Shown: positions 1 through 9,869, numbered from the stretch's first letter. The stretch: 64,000 nucleotides of DNA from Gordonia alkaliphila (GCF_023017165.1 NZ_JALKBW010000001.1:1364001-1428000), one strand, 5' to 3'. The notes: generated by a model not told the origin, from the sequence alone. Made by a program: numbers and translations.

Positions 1-51
1 CGGGTTTTTCCTCTGCCGCAGACACCCAGAGGATCGCGATTCTCGACGGTT

Positions 52-126
52 GGTAAAACAACGGCGTCCTGACGCCCACCGATGGCATATACGCATTGGT
101 GGACGCCAGGACGCCGTTGTTCTACC
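52..126. repeat. 75-bp palindromic repeat, copy 1
   Basis: A near-perfect 75-bp inverted repeat. The outer 20-bp arms (starting GGTAAAACAACGGCGTCC) pair with a single mismatch, and the inner part pairs with a few mismatches around a short AT-rich loop near 86-92. A second copy of identical length is at 61017-61091. It lies just past the 3' end of the esterase gene that ends at 157, so it could act as a terminator. The 51 bases before it hold nothing I recognise. Confidence 0.85.
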
Positions 127-156
127 GACGGCCGGGTCGAGCCGGGCCGGAGGGAG

Positions 157-1413
157 TCAGGACAGGCCGACGAGGCCGGGCTGATCGCTCTCCGGCTCAT
201 CCGTAGCAGAAGCGACGGAGGCCACGGAGGCAACCGGGGCGACGGGTGGAGGAGTGGAGTCGGTTGGTCCGTTGAAGTCCTGGAGCCCGTCCGGGGTGTT
301 CGCGTAGTTGTGGGTCACGCCTTCCGATTCGGCGAGCTCGGCGATGGCGCGGAACACGTCCTTCGAGGCCTCCGCCCACGGCATCAGGATCGGGAAGACG
401 TGGAACATGCCCGGCTGCTCCATCGCTCGCAGGCGGACGCCGCCGTCGCGAAGTTTGTCGCAGAACTCGCGGATCCCGTCGCGGAACATCTCCTTGTCGC
501 CCCACGCGACGAAGGTGGGCGGGAACCACTCGGGTTTCGGCTGGGTGTACACCACCGAGACACGGCCGTCGTTCGGCTGGATGCCGCGCAGGTAGGCGGT
601 CACCGGGATGTTCCACGGGAGCACGTCCGATTGCGAGTTCTCTATCACCGATTCCTGGTTGAGGTCCAGGTCCACCTCGGGGGAGAAGAGTGCGAGACCG
701 GCGGGCTTCTGGAGGCCCTGCTCCTGCAGGTACACGATTAGTGACGTCGACAGTCCGCCGCCGCCCGAGTCACCGGCCACGATGATGTCGTCGGCACCGA
801 TGCCCATCTCGAGGAGGCCGCGGTAGGCGTCGGCGGCGTCGTGCAGGGCCGCCGGGAACGGGAACTCCGGCGACATCCGGTAGTCGGGGATGAAGATCTG
901 GCAGCCGGACAGTCGAACGAGGGCGGCAGCGAACGCCGTGTACATCGACGGCGTGGTACCGAAGTAGCCACCGCCGTGCAGGTACAGGATGGTCTTGTCG
1001 TGCGCCTTGGGCGGGTCCTCGTGCGCGGCGACGGCCGGCTTCTCCCGGCACCAGAAGCCTTCCTGGCCGCCGACGACGCCGGCCTCGATCTCGACGCCAC
1101 CGGCCGCGCCGACGATCGGGGGAAGGATCGTCTTGCAGATGTTGTCGAGGATCTTCTCCATCGACCGGAACTCCTCGATCGGCAGACTCACCGAGTAGCC
1201 GAGGAACGATCGGATGGTCTGGCGGGTCACCGCCTGACCGATGTTGTCGAGAACGCCGCCCGGGCCGCTCAGCGGCTTCTGGAACGGCACGCGCGCCAGC
1301 CCGTTGAGCATGGTGTCGGCCATGCCGATCACCGTCAGTGCCGCAATCGGCTTCGACGCGGTCTTCACACCTTCACGATCAGCCATAACCATGTGGTCGA
1401 CCTTATGCGACAA
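157..1413 (-). CDS. alpha/beta-hydrolase, hormone-sensitive-lipase-type esterase
   Basis: A 418-residue predicted esterase or lipase acting on acyl esters. The oxyanion-hole motif HGGGY is followed by the nucleophile motif GDSGGG. An acidic candidate lies in WGDKEMF and a histidine in GMFHVFP, giving the expected catalytic triad order. There is no signal peptide, so it is probably cytoplasmic. The last 50 or so residues are a low-complexity Pro/Ala/Ser/Thr tail that is not part of the family fold. The start at 1413 gives an N-terminus of MSHKVDH; a methionine ten residues further in is an alternative. The family is clear, the natural substrate is not. Confidence 0.85.
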   Translation of the reverse strand: MSHKVDHMVMADREGVKTASKPIAALTVIGMADTMLNGLARVPFQKPLSGPGGVLDNIGQAVTRQTIRSFLGYSVSLPIEEFRSMEKILDNICKTILPPIVGAAGGVEIEAGVVGGQEGFWCREKPAVAAHEDPPKAHDKTILYLHGGGYFGTTPSMYTAFAAALVRLSGCQIFIPDYRMSPEFPFPAALHDAADAYRGLLEMGIGADDIIVAGDSGGGGLSTSLIVYLQEQGLQKPAGLALFSPEVDLDLNQESVIENSQSDVLPWNIPVTAYLRGIQPNDGRVSVVYTQPKPEWFPPTFVAWGDKEMFRDGIREFCDKLRDGGVRLRAMEQPGMFHVFPILMPWAEASKDVFRAIAELAESEGVTHNYANTPDGLQDFNGPTDSTPPPVAPVASVASVASATDEPESDQPGLVGLS

Positions 1414-1463
1414 ACAGCCCGGGCGGCGAGGTCACGCGGCAGGAGATGGCGAGTACCGCCGGG

Positions 1464-2180
1464 TCAGTGGACGCGGCGGGCCACAAAGTCGGCGGCTCGA
1501 ATGGTGTCGCCGTTCACCGAGTACAGGACGTGCTGCGCGGTCGGTCCGCCGACGGGGCTGCCGTCGCAGACGTTGTCGCCGGCGACGCAATACCGCACGG
1601 TCTTGCCGCGATAGGCCGCGCCGACCTTCATACCGGGTGCGCCGACCTGGCGGATCCAATGGGACGACGGCGTACCGAACAGCACCACCGCGGAGATGTG
1701 CTTGGAGTACTCGGCGCCGAGCGGCTCGGGTGCGTAGGAGCGGTAACGGAAGTACTTGGCGGGGATATTGATGCGGTCGGCCACGGCGTAGGTGGCGACC
1801 ACCGCACCCTGCGAATATCCGCCGAGCACGATGTCGGTGTTCGGGCAGCGGCGAGCGATCGACTTGATCTGGCGCTGCGCATCCTTGATGCCGTCGACGA
1901 CGTTGTGGGCGAACCCCAACCGGTCGGAGAAGTTACTGCTCGCGGGATAGTTCACCGCCGAGGTGCGAACGGACTTCCCGTGCACTCTGTCGTCGAGTGC
2001 CTGGTTGAACGACAGCCCGGTGATGCCGATCGGCGGTGCCATCTCGGCGGTTCCGCGTGCGAAGACCACCTGAACACCGGCGCATCCGGGCGCCGCGGTC
2101 GCGGGAGCCCCGCTTCCGACGATCACCGCGGTCATGGTCGCGAGAGCAGTAACGGCGATCACCAGTGCGCGTCTGAGCAT
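1464..2180 (-). CDS. secreted cutinase-family serine esterase
   Basis: A 238-residue cutinase-family protein. An N-terminal signal peptide (MLRRALVIAV, hydrophobic core, cut near PATAAPG) shows export. The nucleophile motif GYSQG, an Asp within DNVCDG and a C-terminal His in QHVLYS make the Ser-Asp-His triad. Cysteine pairs are placed as in cutinases. Actinobacterial members (Culp family) hydrolyse medium-chain lipid esters or polyesters outside the cell. It is transcribed in the same direction as the Pro-rich membrane protein upstream, with a 54-bp gap that holds a small hairpin. Confidence 0.9.
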   Translation of the reverse strand: MLRRALVIAVTALATMTAVIVGSGAPATAAPGCAGVQVVFARGTAEMAPPIGITGLSFNQALDDRVHGKSVRTSAVNYPASSNFSDRLGFAHNVVDGIKDAQRQIKSIARRCPNTDIVLGGYSQGAVVATYAVADRINIPAKYFRYRSYAPEPLGAEYSKHISAVVLFGTPSSHWIRQVGAPGMKVGAAYRGKTVRYCVAGDNVCDGSPVGGPTAQHVLYSVNGDTIRAADFVARRVH

Positions 2181-2193
2181 GTGATCGATCGTA

Positions 2194-2209
2194 CGGGACT
2201 TTAGTCCCG
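2194..2209. other. small inverted repeat CGGGAC-N4-GTCCCG
   Basis: Perfect 6-bp arms around TTTA, 13 bp upstream of the cutinase start codon and downstream of the preceding minus-strand gene. It could be an operator over the cutinase promoter or a weak terminator. It has no T-tract, so an operator is a little more likely. Confidence 0.35.
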
Positions 2210-2234
2210 GTTCGCGGACAGGTTCACGCTGACG

Positions 2235-3380
2235 TCAGAGCAGAATCCACAGGTACGACAGCAAGGCCAGCAACCAGAACGCCACCCACAGCCAGCCCAG
2301 GACGATCGCCCATCGGGCGAACGGTCCGCCCTCGAGACGGTCGTCCGCGGTCTCCGAACGGCCGCGGTAGCCCAGCCAGATACCGAACGGCACGGTGATC
2401 AAGAAAAAGCCCAGGCCGGAAAGCACGAAGCCGACGATCGCCGACACGCTCAGCTTCCCGCTGCTGCCGGTGGCAGCCGTCGCCGAGGAGGTGGAGGCCG
2501 GGGGCGTCACGGGCGCCTTCCCTTCTGCAGCATCGGGGGATTTGCTCGCGGGCTCGGTGGTGCGGTCGGCCGAGTAGCTCGTGGTCTTCTCGGCGGGTGC
2601 GGCCGGATTCAGCACCGAGGTGCTCTGCGGTCCGGGTGCGCCCTGCGGTGGCAGTGCCGAGTATGCGCGCGGGGGTGCGGATTCGGGTGTGGGCGGTGTG
2701 CTCGGTCGGGGCTCCGGCGTGACCGGACCGCTCTGCACCGGATAACGGGGGGACTGACCCGGCTGCGGGCCGCCGTCCTGGGCGGGTCCGGCCGGGTTCG
2801 ACGGCCGACCGGCACCCGGAGGCGTCTGACCACCCGGCGCCTGAGCGATGGCTGCCTGACCAGCGGGAGAATGGGCACCTGCGGCCGGGCCGCGCTGGGC
2901 CGACGGCGGGGAACCGGGTGCTTGAGGTCCCGGCGCCCGCGGTCCCGGCGCTGGGGTGTTAGGCGCTGGGGTGTTCGGCATGGGGGCGCTCGATGACGGT
3001 CCCGACGGCCGCGGTGCCGGGGCCTGCGGCGCAGCAGACTGCTGCGACGGCGCCTGTGCTGCCGGGGACGGGCCTGCGGGCTGCGGCGTACCGGGGATGC
3101 GGTGCCGAGGGCCGTGACCGGATGCGGCGGGATCCGGGGGGGGCAGCTGCAGCTTGCGATGCGGGTTCGGCGGTCGCGGCGCGCTCGAGGAACTCTGCGC
3201 AGGTGATGCGGGAGGGGTCGGACTCGACGTGGTCGGTCCGCCGGCGGCCGGGGAACCGGCAGGGGCTGGAGGACGCGGTGGTGTCTGTCCGGGAGAACCG
3301 GGAGGAGGCGTAAAGCCGGCGGGACCGGCCGCACTCGGCGTCGGACCTGCCGCGGAATCGCGAGACTCTTCGGGTGCCAC
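2235..3380 (-). CDS. Pro-rich membrane protein with C-terminal DUF4190-like double helix
   Basis: A 381-residue protein. Residues 1 to about 300 are low-complexity Pro/Ala/Gly/Ser-rich with no recognisable fold. The C-terminal 75 residues contain two hydrophobic helices separated by a short charged loop (GYRGRSETADDR), the layout of DUF4190-type membrane anchors. The disordered part would lie on one side of the membrane. In mycobacteria the positions beside ppiA are held by Rv0007 (Pro-rich, membrane) and CwsA. This protein looks like a positional rather than a clear sequence counterpart. No enzymatic motif is visible. Confidence 0.7.
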   Translation of the reverse strand: MAPEESRDSAAGPTPSAAGPAGFTPPPGSPGQTPPRPPAPAGSPAAGGPTTSSPTPPASPAQSSSSAPRPPNPHRKLQLPPPDPAASGHGPRHRIPGTPQPAGPSPAAQAPSQQSAAPQAPAPRPSGPSSSAPMPNTPAPNTPAPGPRAPGPQAPGSPPSAQRGPAAGAHSPAGQAAIAQAPGGQTPPGAGRPSNPAGPAQDGGPQPGQSPRYPVQSGPVTPEPRPSTPPTPESAPPRAYSALPPQGAPGPQSTSVLNPAAPAEKTTSYSADRTTEPASKSPDAAEGKAPVTPPASTSSATAATGSSGKLSVSAIVGFVLSGLGFFLITVPFGIWLGYRGRSETADDRLEGGPFARWAIVLGWLWVAFWLLALLSYLWILL

Positions 3381-3431
3381 GAAACTAAACTACCCGCTCG
3401 GCGCCGTCGGCCCCACTTTCTCCCGCGATAC

Positions 3432-3569
3432 TCAGCGCACGTCCTCGATCCGCGGCGGCGCAGCGGCCACCGGCGGATGCACGGTGCGCGCCCGGCGCGC
3501 GGCCAGCACGATCACGGTCAGGACGGCGGCAACGGCGGACGCGGCAATGCCTGCGGCTTTGATCGACAT
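3432..3569 (-). CDS. 45-residue single-pass membrane protein
   Basis: A short frame starting at the ATG at 3567-3569 (MSIKAAGIAASA). It has one hydrophobic helix at about residues 5-23, then a basic stretch (AARRAR) and a Pro-rich tail, giving N-out/C-in topology by the positive-inside rule. It diverges from ppiA with about 50 bp between the starts. Its position matches the cwsA locus of mycobacteria, but it is only a third of CwsA's length. An upstream in-frame ATG would add an implausible 51 residues overlapping ppiA. Confidence 0.5.
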   Translation of the reverse strand: MSIKAAGIAASAVAAVLTVIVLAARRARTVHPPVAAAPPRIEDVR

Positions 3570-3618
3570 GCTTCCAGCGTGCCAGGTCACCGGGCCCGGA
3601 GCCACTTGACGTGGTTGG

Positions 3619-4149
3619 ATGGAAAGGGTGAGCGAAGAGAAGAAGACCGCGACCCTGCACACCAATCGCGGCGACATCATCATTGAACTGTTCCCGAACC
3701 ATGCGCCCAAGACGGTCGCCAACTTCGTCGGCCTGGCCGACGGCTCGCGCGACTACTCCACGGCCAACGCCAAGGGCGGTGACAGCGGCCCGTTCTACGA
3801 CGGCAGCATCTTCCACCGCGTGATCGACGGCTTCATGCTGCAGGGCGGCGACCCGACCGGCACCGGTCGCGGCGGCCCCGGCTACAAGTTCGACGACGAG
3901 TTCCACCCCGACCTGCAGTTCGATCGTCCCTACCTGCTGGCGATGGCCAATGCCGGACCGGGCACCAACGGCTCGCAGTTCTTCATCACCGTGGCCCCGA
4001 CGCCGCACCTGAACCGTCGCCACAGCATCTTCGGTGAGGTCACCGACGCCGCGTCGCGTGCCGTCGTCGATGCCATCGGAGCCACCGCTACCGATCGCGC
4101 CGATCGTCCCGTGGACGACGTGGTCATCGAGAGCATCGAACTCAGCTGA
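3619..4149 (+). CDS. ppiA: cyclophilin-type peptidyl-prolyl cis-trans isomerase PpiA
   Basis: A 176-residue single-domain cyclophilin that catalyses cis-trans isomerisation of X-Pro bonds. Diagnostic segments are FHRVI (active-site Arg), [21 protein letters not shown] and GSQFFI. There is no signal peptide, so it is cytosolic. The order ppiA - rhomboid - PH protein - crgA - trpG - pknB follows the mycobacterial chromosome. The start is uncertain: the ATG at 3619 has no ribosome-binding site (possibly leaderless), and a GTG at 3628 directly abuts GGAAAGG, which is too close for normal use. Confidence 0.95.
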   Translation: MERVSEEKKTATLHTNRGDIIIELFPNHAPKTVANFVGLADGSRDYSTANAKGGDSGPFYDGSIFHRVIDGFMLQGGDPTGTGRGGPGYKFDDEFHPDLQFDRPYLLAMANAGPGTNGSQFFITVAPTPHLNRRHSIFGEVTDAASRAVVDAIGATATDRADRPVDDVVIESIELS

Positions 4150-4152
4150 GAA

Positions 4153-5019
4153 GTGCAGCAGTATTGCTATAGGCATCCCGACCGCCCCACCGCGCTCTCG
4201 TGTACGCGGTGCGGGCGGTCGGCTTGTCCGGAGTGTCTACGGCCCGCCCCGGTGGGCCAGCATTGCGTCGACTGCATCGCCGAGGAGGCGGGTTCAGCCC
4301 GCGTCGGCACGGCCAGCCCGGTGGAGACCGAAGACCGCCGCACGGCGACGCCGTACGTCACCTACGCGCTGATCGGCATCAACCTGGTGCTGTTCCTCGC
4401 CTGCTTGGTGCAGGCCGGCGGCACTGATCTGACCCAGTCGATGATCATGGCCGACGGCATGCTGCCGACCGGCTTCTACCTCGACTACCAGTACTGGCGT
4501 CTGCTGACCTCGGGTTTCCTGCATTGGTCGGTGACCCACGTCCTGGTCAACATGGTGTCGCTGTACATCATCGGCCGCGACCTGGAACGCCTCTTCGGCC
4601 CGGCCCGGTATCTGACGATCTACCTCACCAGTCTGGTCGGCGGTAGCGCCGCGGTGCTCGCCCTGCAGCACGAGCCGAGCCTCGCCGCAGGCGCCTCCGG
4701 CGCGGTCTACGGCTTGATGGGCGCCCTGCTGGTGGTGGTCGTCCGCATGAAGCTGCCGACCACCTCGCTGTTGGTGGTGATCGGCTTGAACGTCGTCATC
4801 TCGTGGAGCCTCCCGGGCATCTCGCTGTGGGCGCACCTGGGCGGTCTGCTGTTCGGTGCGCTCGGCGCGCTCTCGGTGGTGTGGCTGCCCGCGGTGGCGC
4901 TGAAACCCGCGCAACGCACGGCGGCGAAGGTGAATCAGGTCGGCTGGCTCGGCCTCGCCGGCCTTTTCGTGATCGCGCTCGGCGCCGGAATCGGTCTGGT
5001 GACCGCGCTCAGCGTGTGA
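4153..5019 (+). CDS. rhomboid-family intramembrane serine protease with N-terminal zinc-ribbon
   Basis: A 288-residue polytopic membrane protease. Residues 1-40 hold Cys/His pairs (CYRHP, CTRCGRSACPEC, HCVDC) typical of the B-box-like zinc finger that precedes some actinobacterial rhomboids. Six or so helices follow. The catalytic serine is in GASGAVYG and the histidine partner in WAHLGGLLFG, and a conserved HWSVTHVLVNM segment is present. It starts at a GTG three bases after the ppiA stop, so the two are probably co-transcribed. It should cleave transmembrane substrates within the membrane; the substrates are unknown. Confidence 0.92.
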   Translation: MQQYCYRHPDRPTALSCTRCGRSACPECLRPAPVGQHCVDCIAEEAGSARVGTASPVETEDRRTATPYVTYALIGINLVLFLACLVQAGGTDLTQSMIMADGMLPTGFYLDYQYWRLLTSGFLHWSVTHVLVNMVSLYIIGRDLERLFGPARYLTIYLTSLVGGSAAVLALQHEPSLAAGASGAVYGLMGALLVVVVRMKLPTTSLLVVIGLNVVISWSLPGISLWAHLGGLLFGALGALSVVWLPAVALKPAQRTAAKVNQVGWLGLAGLFVIALGAGIGLVTALSV

Positions 5020-5042
5020 CCGGCCCGGCATAAACCGCCGGA

Positions 5043-5540
5043 TCAGTCGAGATCTGGCTCCTGCGCGGCAGCGTCGCCGCGGGTTCGATCTTTCACGACG
5101 AAACCCGCGGCGACCAGTTCCTCGGCCACCGCCGCCGGATTGACGCCGAGATCCCACTGCCCGAACACCATCAGGCGATGCTCGGTGGTCTCCACCAGCA
5201 GCTGGCGTGCGCGAAAGGCGAGGCGTCGGGTCGCGAGCAGTTCGATGGACTCGATGTCGTCGGGCCCCAGGTCGAACCGACCGCGGAGCGTGCCCACGGT
5301 CAGCAGCGGTCCGGCCGCCAACGACAACCGCGGTCGACGCAGCAGTGCCGCCGCTCCGGACGCGATCACCACGGCGGCGGCGATCGCGAAGAGGATCATC
5401 GCCGCGCCCTCGGTGTACGACGCGGCCGCGGCGACCGCGAAGGCGGCACCGACACCGATCAACGCGACGCCGGCGGGGATCGGCGTCGCCCAATGCTGCA
5501 CAGGCTTGTTCACAGAGTTATCCACAGGAGTTACCCACAT
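5043..5540 (-). CDS. PH-domain-like membrane protein (Rv0010c-type)
   Basis: A 165-residue protein with two hydrophobic helices at about residues 20-67 followed by a bacterial PH-like beta domain (RPRLSLAAGPLLTVGTL, then RLMVFGQWDLG). Position and architecture match Rv0010c beside crgA in mycobacteria. The ATG at 5540 lacks a good ribosome-binding site and its first codons overlap DnaA-box-like 9-mers. A GTG ten codons in (5513) would put the protein start where the mycobacterial protein begins. It converges with the rhomboid gene, 23 bp apart. No function is established. Confidence 0.75.
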   Translation of the reverse strand: MWVTPVDNSVNKPVQHWATPIPAGVALIGVGAAFAVAAAASYTEGAAMILFAIAAAVVIASGAAALLRRPRLSLAAGPLLTVGTLRGRFDLGPDDIESIELLATRRLAFRARQLLVETTEHRLMVFGQWDLGVNPAAVAEELVAAGFVVKDRTRGDAAAQEPDLD

Positions 5541-5591
5541 GGGGATAAGTTACGCACATGTGATTTCCACACTGTGGATGAATTACACACA
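5506..5591. promoter_or_regulatory. cluster of DnaA-box-like 9-mers
   Basis: One perfect box, TTATCCACA, at 5518-5526. One-mismatch boxes follow: TTGTTCACA (5506), TTACCCACA (5531), TTATCCCCA on the minus strand (5540-5548) and TCATCCACA on the minus strand (5573-5581). Two-mismatch boxes TTACGCACA (5550) and TTACACACA (5583) begin exactly 33 bp apart and are both followed by TGT. This density within 86 bp is far above chance in DNA this GC-rich. The cluster lies between the PH-protein gene and crgA, a region close to oriC in related genomes. Binding by DnaA is an inference. Confidence 0.6.
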
Positions 5592-5627
5592 TGTCATTCA
5601 CTCTCGCTGTGACGATATTTCCGCAGG

Positions 5628-5924
5628 TCAGCGCCATCCCATGGTCATCAACAGGCCGACGACACCCAGACCGAAGCCGATCAGCAGGTTCCACGAGCCC
5701 AGATTGAACATCCAGTGGAGGATCTGGCCTTCCTTGCCGAGCGCGCTGGTGGCGCTGGAGGCGGCCAAGTAGTACACAAGCAGCCAGGCGAGGCCGGCGA
5801 GCATGAATCCGAACATGACGGTCTGGTACAGGACACCCGAGGGGCCCGCCTTGACCTTCACCGGCGTGCGGCTCGCCGTGTTGATCGTGTAGTCGGTCTT
5901 CTTCCGCACCTTTGACTTAGGCAT
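5628..5924 (-). CDS. crgA: cell-division protein CrgA
   Basis: A 98-residue membrane protein starting MPKSKVRKK, with a basic N-terminus and two transmembrane helices (about 32-55 and 73-96). This is the size and layout of CrgA, which in mycobacteria binds FtsZ, FtsQ, FtsI and PBPA and helps stabilise the septal complex. It diverges from trpG, with 54 bp between the start codons. The open frame continues far upstream, but the start at 5922-5924 matches the family's N-terminus. Confidence 0.93.
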   Translation of the reverse strand: MPKSKVRKKTDYTINTASRTPVKVKAGPSGVLYQTVMFGFMLAGLAWLLVYYLAASSATSALGKEGQILHWMFNLGSWNLLIGFGLGVVGLLMTMGWR

Positions 5925-5978
5925 ACTCCTACGGTAACCCAGCGGACCCGACCAGCGGGAACCCGCTAACCTTGCACC

Positions 5979-6623
5979 GTGCGCATTCTCGTCATCGACA
6001 ACTACGACAGCTTCGTCTACAACCTGGTGCAATACCTCGGCCAGCTTGGGGTCGACGCCGACGTCTGGCGCAACGACGACGACCGGTTGACTGACCTCGA
6101 CGCCGTCGTCGCCGAGTACGACGGGATCCTGCTCTCCCCGGGACCGGGCACGCCGCAGCGTGCGGGCGCGACCATGCCGATTATTCCGATCGCAGCCGCC
6201 GCCGGAACTCCGCTGTTGGGCGTGTGCCTGGGGCATCAGGCGATCGGGGCGGCCTTCGGGGCCACCGTCGACCGCGCACCGGAACTGTTGCACGGCAAGA
6301 CGTCGCTGGTGACCCACAATGGCGAGGGAGTCCTGGCCGGACTGTCGGATCCGTTCGTCGCCACCCGGTACCACTCGCTGACGGTGCTTCCGGAGACCAT
6401 TCCGGACGAGCTGACCGTGACCGGCCGCACCGAGACCGGCATCGTGATGGCCATGCGCCACCGCGACCTGCCGATTCACGGGGTGCAGTTCCACCCGGAG
6501 AGCGTGCTCACCGAAGGCGGGCACCGGATGCTGGCGAACTGGCTGCGGGTCTGCGGGCTGGACGTGCCGGAGGGGACGATCGCCGCCCTCGAGGCAGAGG
6601 TCGCCGGAGCCCTCGGCAATTAG
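5979..6623 (+). CDS. trpG: glutamine amidotransferase component II of anthranilate/aminodeoxychorismate synthase
   Basis: A 214-residue class I glutamine amidotransferase that hydrolyses glutamine and passes ammonia to a TrpE or PabB partner, for tryptophan or folate synthesis. The N-terminus RILVIDNYDSF is diagnostic. The nucleophile Cys lies in GVCLGHQAIG, and the His-Glu pair in VQFHPES. Translation starts at GTG 5979. The partner subunit is not in the window, so TrpG cannot be separated from PabA. It converges with pknB, 15 bp between stops. Confidence 0.92.
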   Translation: MRILVIDNYDSFVYNLVQYLGQLGVDADVWRNDDDRLTDLDAVVAEYDGILLSPGPGTPQRAGATMPIIPIAAAAGTPLLGVCLGHQAIGAAFGATVDRAPELLHGKTSLVTHNGEGVLAGLSDPFVATRYHSLTVLPETIPDELTVTGRTETGIVMAMRHRDLPIHGVQFHPESVLTEGGHRMLANWLRVCGLDVPEGTIAALEAEVAGALGN

Positions 6624-6638
6624 CGCCAGGGAGGCGGT

Positions 6639-8546
6639 CTAGCCGGGGAGCAGGCTGGATCGTCCGATCACCACGGAGACGGAGTCTTCCTTCTTCATCG
6701 GGGTGCCGGCGGCCGGCGACTGCGAGATCACCTTGCCGTCGTTGGCGGATCCGAGGCCGACGGGTCGTTGCGTCGCGGTCAGCGTGCCGTCGCGCCAGCC
6801 CGCTGCGGTGAGGGCGCTCTTGGCCTGCTCGACGGTTTTGCCGCGCAGGTCGGGCACCACGAACTGGTTGCCGCGCGAGATGGTCACCTGCACCACGCTG
6901 CCGACATCCACGGTCTGCCCGGTGTTCGGCGAGCTGGAGACCACCTGTCCGGCGGGGCGCTCCGAGTCGCCGGCTACGGCGACCATCTCCAGGCCCATCT
7001 GCTCCAGCGTGGTCCGGGCCTGAGCCTCGGTCTGGCCGGTGAGGTCCGGTACCGAGACCTCCTTGGGGCCGGTGCCGATGAAGACGACGACGGTGCTGTT
7101 GACCGCGACCGAGCTGCCGGTGGCTGGGGTGGTTCGGACCACCTTGCCCTTGAGTGCGGCGGTCGAGTCGGTCTCCTGCGTCTTCACCTCGGTGAAGCCC
7201 TGCTTGCGCAGCGTGTCGGTGGCTTCCTTGGCGCTCTTGCGCCGCAGGTCGGGAATGGTGCGCCGTTCGGGACCGGAGGAGATGTACAGCGTCACCTCCG
7301 AGCCCTTGCGGGTGGGCACGGAGTTGCCGGGTGCCGTCCGGGTGGCCTTGCCTTCGGCCACCTCCAGGCTGGCCTCCTTCAGCGTTTTGACGCGGAAGCC
7401 TGCCTGTTCCAGGTTCTCTTCCGCGGCGTCGGCCGCGAGCCCGGTGACTCCGGGCACCGCGATCTGCTCGCCCGAGCTGTTCCACGGGGACCAGGCGAAC
7501 AGCCCGATGCCGAGCACCAGCACCAGCATCAGGGCGATGGCCGCCTTCGCGCCGCGACGACGGTGCAGGGGCAGCGCGCCGTCGTACTCGGTGGCGCGGG
7601 CGTGGCGAGCATCGGCGCGCCGACGACCGCTGACCGGTGCGACGGCCCGGGTGGGCTCGTCGAGCAGGTCGTCGGCGTCGTCGAGGAGCATCGGCGCGAG
7701 CGGCTTGCCGCCGGCCAGCACCCGGATCAGGTCGGACCGGAACTCGGCGGAGGTCTGGTAGCGGTTCGCCGGGTTCTTGCTCATGGCCTTCATGACCACG
7801 GAGTCCAGTTCCGGTGCGACGTCCGGGTTCACCTGCGACGGCCGTCGAGGATCCTCGTGAACGTGCTGGTGGGCGACGGCGATCGGCGAGTCGCCGGTGA
7901 ACGGAGGTTCACCGGTGATCAGTTCGAACAGCACGCAGCCCATCGAGTAGATGTCGCTGCGCGGATCCACCTTGATGCCGCGCGCCTGCTCGGGCGAGAG
8001 GTACTGCGCGGTGCCCATCACCGCGGACGTCTGGGTCATCGTGGCCGACGTGTCGTCCATCGCGCGGGCGATGCCGAAGTCCATGACCTTCACGGCGCCG
8101 TGATGGTCGATCATCACGTTGGCCGGCTTCATGTCGCGGTGCACGATCCCGGCGCGGTGCGAGAAGTCCATCGCCGCGGCGACGTCGGCCATCCAGGTCA
8201 TCGCCTGGCGGGCGGCGATCGGACCGTTGGCGCGCAGGATGTCGCGCAGCGTCTCGCCGTCGACGTACTCCATCACGATGAACGGCAGTGGACCCTCGGG
8301 GGTGTCGGCCTCCCCGGTGTCGAAGACCTGGACGATCGTCGGATGGTTCAGCTTCGCCGCGTTCTGCGCCTCGCGTCGGAAACGCAGGTAGAACATCGGG
8401 TCGCGGGCGAGATCCGGTCGCAGGATCTTGATCGCGACGTCCCGGTGCAGGAGCAGGTCCCGGGCGAACTGGACCTCGGACATGCCGCCGAAGCCCAGCG
8501 TCTCACCGAGCTGGTAGCGATCGGAGAGCAGTTCTTCCGGATCCAT
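6639..8546 (-). CDS. pknB: Ser/Thr protein kinase PknB with four PASTA domains
   Basis: A 635-residue receptor kinase controlling peptidoglycan synthesis and division. The kinase domain (about 10-275) has a Gly loop GFGGMSE, invariant Lys40, HRDMKPAN (Asp138) and DFG (Asp156). The activation loop carries Thr171 and Thr173 in the same context as mycobacterial PknB. A transmembrane helix lies at about 334-352. Four extracellular PASTA repeats (about 362-635) bind muropeptides and lipid II in this family. Its ATG directly follows the pknA stop codon with no gap, so the two are translationally coupled. Confidence 0.97.
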   Translation of the reverse strand: MDPEELLSDRYQLGETLGFGGMSEVQFARDLLLHRDVAIKILRPDLARDPMFYLRFRREAQNAAKLNHPTIVQVFDTGEADTPEGPLPFIVMEYVDGETLRDILRANGPIAARQAMTWMADVAAAMDFSHRAGIVHRDMKPANVMIDHHGAVKVMDFGIARAMDDTSATMTQTSAVMGTAQYLSPEQARGIKVDPRSDIYSMGCVLFELITGEPPFTGDSPIAVAHQHVHEDPRRPSQVNPDVAPELDSVVMKAMSKNPANRYQTSAEFRSDLIRVLAGGKPLAPMLLDDADDLLDEPTRAVAPVSGRRRADARHARATEYDGALPLHRRRGAKAAIALMLVLVLGIGLFAWSPWNSSGEQIAVPGVTGLAADAAEENLEQAGFRVKTLKEASLEVAEGKATRTAPGNSVPTRKGSEVTLYISSGPERRTIPDLRRKSAKEATDTLRKQGFTEVKTQETDSTAALKGKVVRTTPATGSSVAVNSTVVVFIGTGPKEVSVPDLTGQTEAQARTTLEQMGLEMVAVAGDSERPAGQVVSSSPNTGQTVDVGSVVQVTISRGNQFVVPDLRGKTVEQAKSALTAAGWRDGTLTATQRPVGLGSANDGKVISQSPAAGTPMKKEDSVSVVIGRSSLLPG

Positions 8547-9868
<1,322 letters not shown>

Positions 9869-9869
<1 letters not shown>

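Noticed and set aside
5506-5591. The chromosomal origin itself
   Set aside because: No dnaA, dnaN or rnpA-rpmH gene flanks the cluster, and it partly overlaps a coding frame. It is better described as an accessory DnaA-box cluster.
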